Source: Lysobacter sp. ISL-50 (GTDB lineage Bacteria; Pseudomonadota; Gammaproteobacteria; Xanthomonadales; Xanthomonadaceae). From it: a stretch of DNA of 38,739 nt. The notes beneath the pieces are model-generated. The model was not told the DNA's origin. It saw nothing but the letters and a program-made list of their open reading frames with translations, and did no database searches. Shown here piece after piece: positions 15,737 through 24,359 of this stretch; within the stretch, counting starts at the first letter, position 1; each line of letters opens with the position of its first letter. The DNA lies in assembly GCF_018612875.1 (NCBI RefSeq), contig NZ_JAGGRI010000021.1, forward strand, positions 1-38,739, in the 5' to 3' direction. Position numbers and translations under genes: made by a program.

Positions 15737-16392
15737 CCACCTCGGTGCTGTTGGTCGATGACCATGAAGTGGTGCGCAAGGGCATCCGCAGCCTGCTCAG
15801 CCTGACCGACGATTTCGATGTGGTCGGCGAGGCCGCGGGCGGCGCCGAAGCGATCGGGCTGGCGCGCGATCTGGCGCCGGACCTGATCGTGATCGACCTG
15901 ATGATGCCCGACGTGGACGGCGTGGAAGCGATCCGCGCGATCAAGAGCCTGAGCCCGCGCAGCGCGATCGCGGTGCTGACCTCGACCGACCAGGACGATC
16001 TGGCCTTCGCCGCGATCGAGGCCGGCGCGCAGTCGCTGTTGTTCAAGAGCATGCTCGGCGACGAGTTGCTGGCGACCCTGCGCCGCATCGCCGCCGGCGA
16101 GGCGGTGATCCATCCCTTCGTCGCCCAGCGCATCCTCAAGGCGGTGCGGCGCAAGCGCGAACCACGCGAAGACCCGTTCGCCTGCCTGACCGAGCGCGAG
16201 CTGGACGTGCTGCGCAAGCTCGCCGAGGGCGGCAGCAACGCGCGCATCGCCGCCGCGCTCAACATCGGCGAGAAGACGGTCAAGTCGCACCTGGGCAATG
16301 TCCTGGCCAAGCTGCATCTGGCCGATCGCACCGAGGCGGTGGCGTTCGCATGGCGGCGCGGGCTGATGTCGGGCGGGCAGGACGAGGGCTGA
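15733..16392 (+). CDS. NarL/FixJ-family response regulator (LuxR-type HTH)
   Basis: A 219-residue regulator. The receiver domain (1 to about 120) has the acidic pair Asp9-Asp10, the phosphoacceptor Asp55 (LIVIDLMMPDVDG), the Thr/Ser switch (VLTSTD) and the conserved Lys (LLFKSML). After a basic linker, the C-terminal LuxR-type helix-turn-helix reads LTERELDVLRKLAEGGSNARIAAALNIGEKTVKSHL. It is translationally coupled to the kinase gene by a four-base overlap. It is the only dedicated transcription regulator in the window. Its targets are unknown; the DUF418 gene and the peptide operon next door are candidates by position only. Confidence 0.95.
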   Translation: MTTSVLLVDDHEVVRKGIRSLLSLTDDFDVVGEAAGGAEAIGLARDLAPDLIVIDLMMPDVDGVEAIRAIKSLSPRSAIAVLTSTDQDDLAFAAIEAGAQSLLFKSMLGDELLATLRRIAAGEAVIHPFVAQRILKAVRRKREPREDPFACLTERELDVLRKLAEGGSNARIAAALNIGEKTVKSHLGNVLAKLHLADRTEAVAFAWRRGLMSGGQDEG

Positions 16393-16468
16393 TCCGGCGC
16401 GAGGCCGTATCGGCGGCGCGGGTGGATCGACTGCCGCGCGCGGCATCCGTACTCACTTGAATCGATCG

Positions 16469-16490
16469 GCGCATCGCCGCGGCGATGCGC
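16469..16490. promoter_or_regulatory. 22-bp perfect palindrome after the response regulator gene
   Basis: GCGCATCGCCG followed by its exact reverse complement CGGCGATGCGC lies 77 bases after the regulator stop and about 270 bases before the autotransporter start. There is no T run. It could be an operator, or a hairpin that helps end transcription. The rest of 16393-16763 has a patch of A+T near 16540 and 16650 but no promoter I can fix. Confidence 0.4.
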
Positions 16491-16763
16491 GCGTTCGCGC
16501 GTGCACGGACGATGCGCGAATGGCGAGCGAATGGCCGATTTAACTCATTCGGCAAGGTCGTGCAACAGGCGCGCGCTGCACATGCACGTGTCGTTAGTCA
16601 TGTCGGAATGACGCAAAAAGCAGGTAGGGGGTCGCGGCCACGCGTGCGTTTGTTAATGCACGGGTCGTTCCGGCGATCGCTTACTCGCGATGCGGTCCAC
16701 GCATCCAGATGTTGCTGCTGCGCTCCCTCGGGCGCTTTCCACATGACAGGGGTTCATCCACAG

Positions 16764-19700
16764 ATGCAAGGCATTATCCACGCTTCGCGCCCGCAGTTTT
16801 CGCAACGCACGCATACCCGCTCCCTGCTTTCGATCGCGATCCTCGGCGGTTTGCTCGCCGTATCCAGCGCGGTGTCCGCGCAAAGCGGCAACGGCCAGCC
16901 CGGCAATCCCGACAGCTGGCGCAGCGACGAATTCAACGCCGATTGGGGCCTGGCCGCGATCAACGCGCAGTACGCCTACGCGCGCGGCCTCACCGGCAAG
17001 GGCGTGCGTCTGGGCGTCTACGACAGCGGCACGGTGCTGGCGCATCCGGAGTTCGCCGGTAAGGACAATCGCGCCATCCAGATGGCCGATCTGCTCGACG
17101 ACGGCACGTTCTGCACCAACACCAGCATCGTCAGCGGCCCGGGCGCGTGCTTCAGCTCGCGCGGCGATCAGGCCCAGGTGACCTACGTCGGCTTCAACGC
17201 CAACGTGCCGGACAACATCCGCCGCATCATCACCGCCGGCCCGTATGTGCAGCCGGGCTGGGAATACGAAAGCCACGGCACTCACGTCGGCGGCACCATC
17301 GCCGCCAATCGCGACGGCAACGGCATGCACGGCGTGTCGTTCGGTTCCGACCTCAGCGTGGCCAAGTGGGCGTTCAACAGCGCGCGCGAATGGCAGCGCG
17401 TCCCCACCGGCGGCTACAGCGTGGTCAGCCTGACCCGCGTCGGCGCCAATGAGGACACCATCGCGCGCATGTACCGGGACATGAACGATCAGGGCGTGCG
17501 CGCGCTCAATCACAGCTGGGGTCTGGCGACCGAGCCGGGCACCCTGGCCGATCTGGACGACATCCTCAACGATCCGGAAAACGCCGCGTACTTCGACGTG
17601 TTCGCCAAGGGCTCGCTCGACAAAGGCCTGCTGCAGGTGTGGGCGGCGGGCAATCACAACGTCGCCGGCGTGACGCCGGAGACTTCGCCGCAGGCCGGTC
17701 TCTACGCCAGCCTGCCGCGCGCGCGTCCGGACCTGGAGCCGTACTGGCTGACCGTCGTCAACATCATGCCGGACCTCACCCTCAGCAACCGCTCGATGCG
17801 CTGCGCGCAGGCGGCCAACTGGTGCGTGGCCGCGCCGGGCACGGTGATTCATTCCACCGTGGTCGGCGGCAGCGACGCGCTCAGCGGCGGACTGGTGAAG
17901 AATGCCGACGGCTCGATTTCCTTCAACGTCAACGCCGGCGGCCAGACTTACGAATACGACGACCTCAGCGGCACCTCGATGGCCGCGCCGCACGTTACCG
18001 GTTCGCTGGGCTTGTTGTTCGAACGCTTCCCGTATCTGGCCAGCACGCAAGTGCGCGACATCCTGCTGACCACCGCGACCGATCTCGGCGCGGCCGGCGT
18101 GGACGAAGTCTATGGCTGGGGTCTGGTCAATCTGCAAAAAGCCATCGACGGCCCCGGCCAGATCCGCGTCGATACCGATGTGGTGATGGACCGCCCGGGC
18201 GGCGGCGCCAAGGTCTGGACCGGCAAGGCCTGGGACGATTGGCGCAACAACATCGGCGGCCCCGGCGTGCTGACCAAGTCGGGCATCGGCTGGCTGCGCC
18301 TGAGCGGCAACAACAGTTTCGGCGGTCTCAACGTCAAGGACGGCGTGCTGGAACTCACCGGCAACAACAGTTACGCGGCGCAAGTCGAAGGCGGCACGCT
18401 GGTGGTCAACGGCACGTTGACCACAGCGCAGTTGCCGGTCCTCAAGGGCGGCGCGCTCGGCGGCAGCGGCCGCATCGTCGGCAACGTGCGCGTGGACGGC
18501 GCGGTGTCGCCGGGCAACTCGATCGGTACGCTGACGGTGCAGGGCGACTACACCCAGGCGGCCGGTTCGACCTATGTCGCCGAACTGTCGGCCGGCGGCC
18601 AGTCCGATCGCATCGACGTCACCGGCAAGGCCGCGCTGGAAGGCGGCAAGCTGGTGGTGCTGCATGCGCCGGGCCAGTACCTGCTGGGACAGAACTTCAA
18701 TCTGATCAGCGCCGCCGGCGGCGTCAGCGGTCAGTTCGCTGCGATCGACCAGACCTCGTTCTCGCCGTTCCTGAAGTTCGGTCTGGCGTATTCGGCCAAT
18801 CAGGTCGGCGTGGAAGTCACCCGCGGCGCCTCGATCGCCTCGGCTGCGACCACCGACAACCAGCGCGCCGCCGCGGGCGCGGCCGATCGGCTCGCCATCG
18901 CCCAGGGCCTGGCGCAGCCGCTGACGCAGTTGTTCCCGCAGCAGGCCTTGGCGGCGCTGGATTCGCTCAGCGGCGAAGGCCATGCCAGCCTGCGTTCGAT
19001 CATGATCGACGACAGCCGCCACGTCCGCGATGCGGCGCTGGTGCGCGTGCGCGCCGGCCGCGGCGAGTTCGCCGCCGATGGCGACGGCGCTTCGCAGGGC
19101 GCGTGGATCGAAGTACTGAAGTCTGGCGGCACGCTCGACGGCGACGGCAACGCCGCGCGCAACGAGTACAACGGCTCGGCCACGCTGCTGGGTTACGACT
19201 ACCGCTTCGCCAACGGTTGGCGCATCGGTGTGCTCGGCGGCAACGGCCGCACCGACAGCAACAACGATCGTCTCGACAAGGGCCGGATCAAGAGCACGCA
19301 TCTGGGCGTGTACGGCGGCCAGAACTGGGGCCAGTTCAACCTCAGCGCCGGTGTCAGCTTCGCCCGCCAGGACGTCGATCTGGATCGCCGCATCGGCTTC
19401 AACGGTTTCGTCGATCGCACCCGCGCCTCCTACGATGCCGACAGCAAGCAGGGCTTCGTCGAGGGCGGTTATCGCTTCAACGCCGGCGCGTGGGAGTTCG
19501 AGCCCTACGCCCAGTTCGCCCAGGTGCGGGTGAGCACGGACGCGTTCCAGGAAAGCGGCGGCGCGGCCGCGCTGAGCGGCCGCAGCGTCGACAGCCGGGT
19601 CAATCTGTCCACCTTGGGTTTGCGTTTCAACGTCAACCTCAAGGGTTCGCAGCAGGACGACAGCTGGCTGAGCCTGCGCGGCGGCCTGGGCCGTCGCCAC

Positions 19701-19919
19701 GCCAGCGGCGACCTGACCCCGGAAACCTCCGTGGCCTGGCGCGGCGGCAACGCCTTCACCGTCAGCGGCGCGCCGCTGGGCGAGGACGCCAATCTGGTCG
19801 AAGCCGGTATCGCCGCGCGCCTGAGCGCCAACGGCCTGCTGGAGCTGAGCTACAGCGGCCAGTTCGCCGACGAGGCGCACGACCACGGTATCAACGCACG
19901 CTACTCGCTGCGTTTCTAA
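16764..19919 (+). CDS. Subtilisin-like (S8) autotransporter serine protease
   Basis: A 1051-residue type V secreted protease. A signal peptide (cleavage likely after Ala39, VSAVSA-type site) leads into the S8 domain with catalytic Asp87 (GVYDSGT), His171 (ESHGTHVGGTIAANRDG) and Ser405 (LSGTSMAAPHVTG), the complete triad. Next come autotransporter-associated strand repeats (LTKSGIGWLRLSGNNSFGG, LELTGNNSYAAQVEGGTLVVNG, GALGGSGRIVGNVRVDGAVSPGNSIGTL). The last 280 or so residues form the beta-barrel translocator, ending in RYSLRF. The start at 16764 has AGGGG eleven bases upstream; an in-frame ATG at 16743 is the alternative. The gene stands alone and has its own terminator. Confidence 0.93.
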   Translation: MQGIIHASRPQFSQRTHTRSLLSIAILGGLLAVSSAVSAQSGNGQPGNPDSWRSDEFNADWGLAAINAQYAYARGLTGKGVRLGVYDSGTVLAHPEFAGKDNRAIQMADLLDDGTFCTNTSIVSGPGACFSSRGDQAQVTYVGFNANVPDNIRRIITAGPYVQPGWEYESHGTHVGGTIAANRDGNGMHGVSFGSDLSVAKWAFNSAREWQRVPTGGYSVVSLTRVGANEDTIARMYRDMNDQGVRALNHSWGLATEPGTLADLDDILNDPENAAYFDVFAKGSLDKGLLQVWAAGNHNVAGVTPETSPQAGLYASLPRARPDLEPYWLTVVNIMPDLTLSNRSMRCAQAANWCVAAPGTVIHSTVVGGSDALSGGLVKNADGSISFNVNAGGQTYEYDDLSGTSMAAPHVTGSLGLLFERFPYLASTQVRDILLTTATDLGAAGVDEVYGWGLVNLQKAIDGPGQIRVDTDVVMDRPGGGAKVWTGKAWDDWRNNIGGPGVLTKSGIGWLRLSGNNSFGGLNVKDGVLELTGNNSYAAQVEGGTLVVNGTLTTAQLPVLKGGALGGSGRIVGNVRVDGAVSPGNSIGTLTVQGDYTQAAGSTYVAELSAGGQSDRIDVTGKAALEGGKLVVLHAPGQYLLGQNFNLISAAGGVSGQFAAIDQTSFSPFLKFGLAYSANQVGVEVTRGASIASAATTDNQRAAAGAADRLAIAQGLAQPLTQLFPQQALAALDSLSGEGHASLRSIMIDDSRHVRDAALVRVRAGRGEFAADGDGASQGAWIEVLKSGGTLDGDGNAARNEYNGSATLLGYDYRFANGWRIGVLGGNGRTDSNNDRLDKGRIKSTHLGVYGGQNWGQFNLSAGVSFARQDVDLDRRIGFNGFVDRTRASYDADSKQGFVEGGYRFNAGAWEFEPYAQFAQVRVSTDAFQESGGAAALSGRSVDSRVNLSTLGLRFNVNLKGSQQDDSWLSLRGGLGRRHASGDLTPETSVAWRGGNAFTVSGAPLGEDANLVEAGIAARLSANGLLELSYSGQFADEAHDHGINARYSLRF

Positions 19920-19947
19920 GATCCCCTTCCCGAGAGGGGCAGCCCCG

Positions 19948-19984
19948 GAGCCGCGGCGATCTTGATCGTCGCGGCTCTTTTTTT
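19948..19984 (+). terminator. Rho-independent terminator of the autotransporter gene
   Basis: GAGCCGCGGCGA and TCGTCGCGGCTC form a 12-bp stem (one G-T pair) around a 6-base loop, followed by an eight-base T run at 19977-19984. Confidence 0.92.
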
Positions 19985-20010
19985 GGTGGGGTGGGGTGGG
20001 GTGGAGCAAG

Positions 20011-20191
20011 AGCAAATCCCCCCTAACCCCCCTTTTTCAAAGGGGGGAACTGATTGTTGGGGGTGGGGGGATGGTGTGGGCTGATCGTTGCGCGCACTTG
20101 CCGAAGCTGCAGCAACCCATCGCCATCGCCTCCCGTCGAAACCCGGGACTCAATTCCCCCCTTTGAAAAAGGGGGGTAGGGGGGATTTGCT
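20011..20191. repeat. Inverted pair of C/G-run palindromes (family B)
   Basis: 20011-20049 and 20154-20191 are reverse complements except for one base. Each arm has AAATCCCCCC TA CCCCCC and the hairpin CCCCCCTTTTTCAAAGGGGGG split over its length. About 104 bases separate them. A related single copy lies at 24016-24082. The remaining bases of 19985-20299 show only a G-rich run at 19986-20005. Confidence 0.88.
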
Positions 20192-20299
20192 TTTGCTTTC
20201 GCCCCCACAGCGTTGCACCCACCCACCTCATCGCAACGCCCGCCATGAGCGATGATGACACTCCGGCGCCGCGGCCCGCGCCTACCTGGAGGAGATGCG

Positions 20300-20929
20300 A
20301 TGTTCGAGCTGTCGTCGTTACTGGCGTTCGCCGGCCTGGCCTTGGTGATGGTGCTGACTCCGGGACCGAACATGGTTTACCTGGTTTCGCGCTCGATCTG
20401 CCAAGGCCGCCGCGCCGGACTCGTCTCGCTGGCCGGCGTAGGCATCGGTTTCTTCTTCTATCTGTTCGCGGCCGCATTCGGCATCACCGCGCTGCTGTTC
20501 GCGGTGCCCTACGCCTACGACGCCCTGCGCATCGGCGGCGCGGTGTACCTGCTGTGGATGGCCTGGCAGGCGCTCAAGCCGGGCGGCCGCTCGCCGTTCC
20601 AGGTGCGCGAACTGGCGCCCGACAGCCCGCGCCGCTTGTTCGTGATGGGCCTGCTGACCAGCCTGCTCAATCCCAAGGTCGCGATGTTCTATCTGGCCCT
20701 GCTGCCGCAGTTCATCGATCCGCACAAGAGCGTGATGATCCAGTCGCTGGCGCTGGGCAGCCTACAGATCTGCATCAGCGTCGGGGTTAATGCGCTGATC
20801 GTCGCCGGAGCCGGCGGCATCGCCGGTTTCCTGTCCGGACGGCCGCGCTGGGCGGCCGCGCAGCGCTGGGTCATGGGCGGCGTGCTGTCGGCGCTGGCTG
20901 TGCGCATGGCGGTGGACGCGCGCCGCTGA
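20300..20929 (+). CDS. LysE-family amino acid exporter
   Basis: A 209-residue inner-membrane exporter of the LysE/RhtB family. The N-terminal ALVMVLTPGPNMVYLVSRSICQGRRAG is the family signature (TPGPN followed by the GRRAG loop). The helix with YDALRIGGAVYLLWMAWQAL and the motif GLLTSLLNPKVAMFYLALLPQFI are also diagnostic. Six hydrophobic segments are visible. The ATG is preceded by GGAGGAG five bases upstream. The substrate within the family (threonine, homoserine, lysine or others) cannot be told. The gene has no partner; the next gene is convergent, 19 bases away. Confidence 0.93.
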   Translation: MFELSSLLAFAGLALVMVLTPGPNMVYLVSRSICQGRRAGLVSLAGVGIGFFFYLFAAAFGITALLFAVPYAYDALRIGGAVYLLWMAWQALKPGGRSPFQVRELAPDSPRRLFVMGLLTSLLNPKVAMFYLALLPQFIDPHKSVMIQSLALGSLQICISVGVNALIVAGAGGIAGFLSGRPRWAAAQRWVMGGVLSALAVRMAVDARR

Positions 20930-20948
20930 GCGCGCGCCGCGGCAGCGC

Positions 20949-21233
20949 TCAGGGCGCGCGACCGCTGGCCTGATCGCGCGCGCGCTGGATGATCGCGCGC
21001 ACTTGCGCGCGGTCGCGGTGGCGCGAGATCGCCACCGCGCCCAATTGAATCGCGCGCTCGCGCATCCGCGCGGTGACGTCGTAATGGCAGCCGCTGAGCT
21101 TGTCCTGGAACGCCGCACGCGGCTTGCCCAGCCGTTGGGCGAAGGCATGCAACTCGTCGAGGGTGTCGGCCATCAGATGGGCCCAGCGCTCGCCGCGCCA
21201 GGGCCACACGGCGTCATCGACGTAGACGGTCAT
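20949..21233 (-). CDS. DUF4031 domain-containing protein
   Basis: A 94-residue protein starting MTVYVDDAVWPWRGERWAHLMADT, with later GKPRAAFQ, CHYDVTARMRERAIQLGAVAISR; this is the DUF4031 pattern (conserved YVDD, HL-AD and HYD). Function is unknown. The start at 21233 is chosen for the GGAG six bases upstream and because the family begins with MTVYVDD; four in-frame codons upstream are not needed. Confidence 0.85.
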   Translation of the reverse strand: MTVYVDDAVWPWRGERWAHLMADTLDELHAFAQRLGKPRAAFQDKLSGCHYDVTARMRERAIQLGAVAISRHRDRAQVRAIIQRARDQASGRAP

Positions 21234-21388
21234 GCGCTTCTCCACAGGGCGGGCGGCGCGGCGTGGGCACCGGGTCGGGTTTCAGCGCCGCCGCGCGCGG
21301 ACGGTCGCATCGGCGCGGGACGCATGATCGGAGAATATCGGACAATCGGGGCATCGCGAGCGAACCTCCGCCGCTCGCCGGAGCGGTT

Positions 21389-21778
21389 ATGCGGCTGTCG
21401 TCCATCCATCACGTCGCGATCATCTGTTCCGACTACGCGCGCTCCAGGCATTTCTACACCCAGGTGCTGGGCCTGCGCGTGCTGGCCGAGGTCTATCGCG
21501 ATGCGCGGCGCTCGCACAAGCTCGATCTGGCGCTGCCCGACGGCGGCCAGCTGGAACTGTTTTCCTTTCCCGATCCGCCGCCGCGGCCGTCCTATCCGGA
21601 AGCCTGCGGCCTGCGTCACCTGGCCTTCGCCGTGGACGACATCGACGCCTGCGTGAGCGAGCTGCAAGGCCACGGCATCGCGGTCGAAGCGGTGCGCGTG
21701 GACGAATACACCGGCCGCCGCTACACCTTCTTCGCCGATCCCGACGATCTGCCGATCGAGTTCTACGAGCGCGGCTGA
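21389..21778 (+). CDS. VOC (glyoxalase/bleomycin-resistance) family protein
   Basis: A 129-residue single vicinal-oxygen-chelate fold made of two beta-alpha-beta-beta-beta halves. Metal-ligand positions are visible: His near the start (IHHVAIICSDYARSRHFYTQVLGL), Glu in QLELFSF, His in GLRHLAFAVDDID and Glu in PIEFYERG. The sequence resembles the SMU508/GloA2-like group often annotated as lactoylglutathione-lyase-like, but the substrate is not predictable. It ends four bases before the stop of the convergent DedA gene. Confidence 0.88.
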   Translation: MRLSSIHHVAIICSDYARSRHFYTQVLGLRVLAEVYRDARRSHKLDLALPDGGQLELFSFPDPPPRPSYPEACGLRHLAFAVDDIDACVSELQGHGIAVEAVRVDEYTGRRYTFFADPDDLPIEFYERG

Positions 21779-21782
21779 GCGC

Positions 21783-22784
21783 TTACGACTGGGCCACGGC
21801 ATCGATCGGATCGACGCGGGCGAGCATCGCCGCGGCCTGTTCGGCCGTGGCCACCGAATACCCTTGCGCGCGCCAGGCCTCGAAGCCGCCGGCCAGCGGA
21901 CGCACGCGCTTGAAGCCGCGCCGCTTGAGTTCGCGGGCGAGGGTGGCGGCGGAGGCTTCGTTCGGGCAATCGCAATAGACGATGACTTCCTCGCGCCGCT
22001 CCGGCGGAATGCCGGTCAGGCTGTCGTCGCCCAGGGTCGCGACGAAGATCGCTCCGGGAATCCAGCCCGAACTGTCGCGCTGCTGGTGCGAGCGCACGTC
22101 CAGGATCGTCGGGCCGCCGCCTTGTTCCAGCAACTGGCCCAGCTCGGCCACCGAGATGCGCGCCATGCGCAGCTCGTGCAGGAACCACTGGCGCTTGAGC
22201 AGCTTGTAGCCCACCAAGCCCGCGATCAGCACCAGAATCAAGACCAGACCGTACCGGCCCAACGTCTCCAACCCATCCAGCAAATCATTCACCGCGCGAT
22301 GAAACACCGCGCCCAGCGCCACCGCCACGCCCGCCCACAGCAGCGCGCCCAGGCCGTCGTAGAACGCGAACCGCCGCGGGCTGGTGCCGGTTTCGCCGGC
22401 CAGCGTGGTCGCCACCGCGGCGAAGCCCGGCACGAACTTGGCTACCACCAGCGATGGCGCGCCCCAGCGCGCGTAGATGCCGCGGGTCATCAGCACGCAC
22501 GAATCCGGCGACAGCGACAGCTTGCACATCAGCTGCAGCAGGGCCGCGCCGATCCGCCGTCCGCCCAGGTACCACAGGCTGTCGGCGAGCACGGCGGCGA
22601 GAGCGGCGGCCAGCAGGATCGGCACCAGCGCCAGCGCGAGGCTGGGCTGCTGGTCCACCGCCACCGCCGCGGTCACGATGATCGGCGGATACGCCGGCAC
22701 CGGCAGCCCGCCCTGATCGAGGAACACGCTGACGAAGACCACGAGCAGGCCGTAGGTCTCGATCAGATGCAGCAACGTGTCCAT
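21783..22784 (-). CDS. DedA-family membrane protein fused to a rhodanese domain
   Basis: A 333-residue fusion. Residues 1 to about 200 are a DedA/SNARE-associated membrane protein: FLDQGGLPVPAYPPIIVTAAVA, DSLWYLGGRRIG, RGIYARWGAPSLVVAKFVPGFAAVATTLAGETG and FAFYDGLGALLW match the family. DedA proteins are linked to lipid-carrier flipping and membrane homeostasis. Residues from about 215 to 320 are a rhodanese domain (TILDVRSHQQRDSSGWIPGAI, then VIVYCDCPNEAS) with the active-site Cys in the CDCPNE loop. The fusion places a sulfur-transfer or redox-like domain at the cytoplasmic face. The ATG at 22784 is the first that makes sense; the open frame upstream is Pro/Arg-rich noise. The 352 bases upstream (22785-23136) show nothing recognisable. 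Confidence 0.9.
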   Translation of the reverse strand: MDTLLHLIETYGLLVVFVSVFLDQGGLPVPAYPPIIVTAAVAVDQQPSLALALVPILLAAALAAVLADSLWYLGGRRIGAALLQLMCKLSLSPDSCVLMTRGIYARWGAPSLVVAKFVPGFAAVATTLAGETGTSPRRFAFYDGLGALLWAGVAVALGAVFHRAVNDLLDGLETLGRYGLVLILVLIAGLVGYKLLKRQWFLHELRMARISVAELGQLLEQGGGPTILDVRSHQQRDSSGWIPGAIFVATLGDDSLTGIPPERREEVIVYCDCPNEASAATLARELKRRGFKRVRPLAGGFEAWRAQGYSVATAEQAAAMLARVDPIDAVAQS

Positions 22785-23136
22785 CGATGAGGTCCCGGGG
22801 AATCGCGCCGTCGGCGCGCAAAGGCGATGGCCGGCAGTCTCTGCCCGCGCGCGGCGGCGCGCAATCGCAGCAGGGCGACGGATCGTTGCGGTGGTGAGGT
22901 TCGAGGGCCGTGGCGGCGGGGGCGAGGGCCACGCACCGTGCGCGATGGGCGCGCAGCCTGCGCGGGAGCCCGCGCAACGCCGATCGGCCGGGACGCGAAC
23001 GGCAGGCATGGCATCGTTGTCCGCGGCGCGGACCGGCCGTCGCCCTACGCTCCGGCGTCACATCGTCGGCCGCACAATGCGCGCACGCTGGCGCGGCGCT
23101 GGATCGCGTCAACCGTCGTCGCCACCGGAGTGTCCG

Positions 23137-23946
23137 ATGCGCCTGGAAGGCAGTCAGGAAACCCTGCTGATCACGCTCTACGCCAAGGCCGTGGACAACC
23201 GCTCCACGCCGTCGATCCTGCACGATGCCCTGGCCGACGATCTGGTCCGCCGCATCGACTACCACTTCGAACGCTTCGGCCTGAGCCCCTACGACATCCG
23301 CGGCCTGGCGCTGCGCTCGCGCATCATCGACGGCTGGACCCGCGCGGCGCTGCAAGCGCGCGCCGATACGCTGGTGCTGCATCTGGCCTGCGGCCTGGAT
23401 TCGCGCATCTACCGGGTCGATCCGTCGCTGGAGGTGGATTGGATCGACATCGATTTCCCGCAGGTGATCCAGCTGCGCCGCGATCTGTTGCCGCAGCGCC
23501 TGGGCCGCTACCGGACCCTGGCCAGCAACGTGATGGAGCCGGACTGGATCGCCAAGCTCGATAACGACCGCCCCGTGCTGGTGATCGCCGAAGGCCTGTT
23601 TCCGTACCTGGACGAGGATCGCGCGCGCGAACTGATGCGGCGGCTGATCGAGCACTTCCCGCAGGGCGGGCAATTGCTGTGCGATGTCTACAGCCGCCTC
23701 GCGCTGCGCCTGCTGCGCAACGCGCAGATGATCCGCGTGACCCAGGCGCGCATCGGCGAATGGGGCCCGAACGGCGCCAACCAGCTGGAAACCTGGCATC
23801 CGCGCCTGCAGTTCGTGGACGAACCGCATTACGCGCAACTGCCGGAAATGGACGCGCTGCCGTTGCCGCAGCGCTGGCTGTTCAAACTCTACGATCGCTC
23901 GCGCTGGCTGCGCAGCCTGGGCCGCGTGGTGCGCTATCGGTTCTGA
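23137..23946 (+). CDS. Class I SAM-dependent methyltransferase (LCM/PPM1-like)
   Basis: A 269-residue soluble methyltransferase of the leucine-carboxyl-methyltransferase-like family, which in bacteria includes polyketide O-methyltransferases of the TcmP type. It shows the N-terminal QETLLITLYAKAVDNRSTPSILHD, the SAM site HLACGLDSRIYRVD, the acidic loop EVDWIDIDFPQVIQLRRDLLP, and VLVIAEGLFPYLDEDRARELM. The start has GGAG six bases upstream. The substrate is unknown and no biosynthetic partner is adjacent. It is divergent from the DedA gene. Confidence 0.88.
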   Translation: MRLEGSQETLLITLYAKAVDNRSTPSILHDALADDLVRRIDYHFERFGLSPYDIRGLALRSRIIDGWTRAALQARADTLVLHLACGLDSRIYRVDPSLEVDWIDIDFPQVIQLRRDLLPQRLGRYRTLASNVMEPDWIAKLDNDRPVLVIAEGLFPYLDEDRARELMRRLIEHFPQGGQLLCDVYSRLALRLLRNAQMIRVTQARIGEWGPNGANQLETWHPRLQFVDEPHYAQLPEMDALPLPQRWLFKLYDRSRWLRSLGRVVRYRF

Positions 23947-24015
23947 TGCGCGAGCAAGCGAAGCGCCGCCGCCGATCCGGTTGAACCCGGATCACTCGAA
24001 TACAACGAAGCCACC

Positions 24016-24082
24016 GCCGTTGCCCCCTTTAGAAAAAGGGGGCGGCGTCCGCGCAGCGGACGCGGGGGATTTGCGCTTTTGC
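24016..24082. repeat. Single palindromic element related to family B, plus a GC hairpin
   Basis: GCCCCCTTT-AGA-AAAAGGGGGC is followed by GTCCGC-GCA-GCGGAC and ends GGGGGATTTGCGCTTTT, the same tail as the pair at 20011-20191. It may serve as terminator for the methyltransferase gene. The rest of 23947-24359 shows nothing I can name; an open frame at 24079-24318 has no coding character. Confidence 0.7.
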
Positions 24083-24359
24083 CTTTCGAGCGCCGACCCA
24101 ACCCCATACGCACATTGACCAGATCGATCAGCGAGCGTTCCAGGCGGCAAGCCGCCGGACGGGGCGATCGGCCGCAAGATAGGCCGGCTCAAGGCGTCGG
24201 TGTACCGGACGCCCTGCGAGGGTTTCGCGGTCTTGCAGCCCCGGCTGGACGGAGCATCCGGCGCGGCCCTGGACCCGTAAATACCCGGGTCGGAACAGCG
24301 GGAAACCGGTTTGAATGACCTAGCGACCACGGAATATTTCAACCGTGAAGCAGGTCCAT

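Noticed and set aside
16653-20015. A 1120-codon open frame antisense to the autotransporter
   Set aside because: High-GC shadow frame with Val/Ala/Gln/Arg bias and no domain; the plus strand encodes an intact protease-autotransporter.
24079-24318. A 79-codon open frame before the small-gene pair
   Set aside because: Arg/Pro/Gly-rich, begins inside a repeat, no ribosome binding site and no motif.
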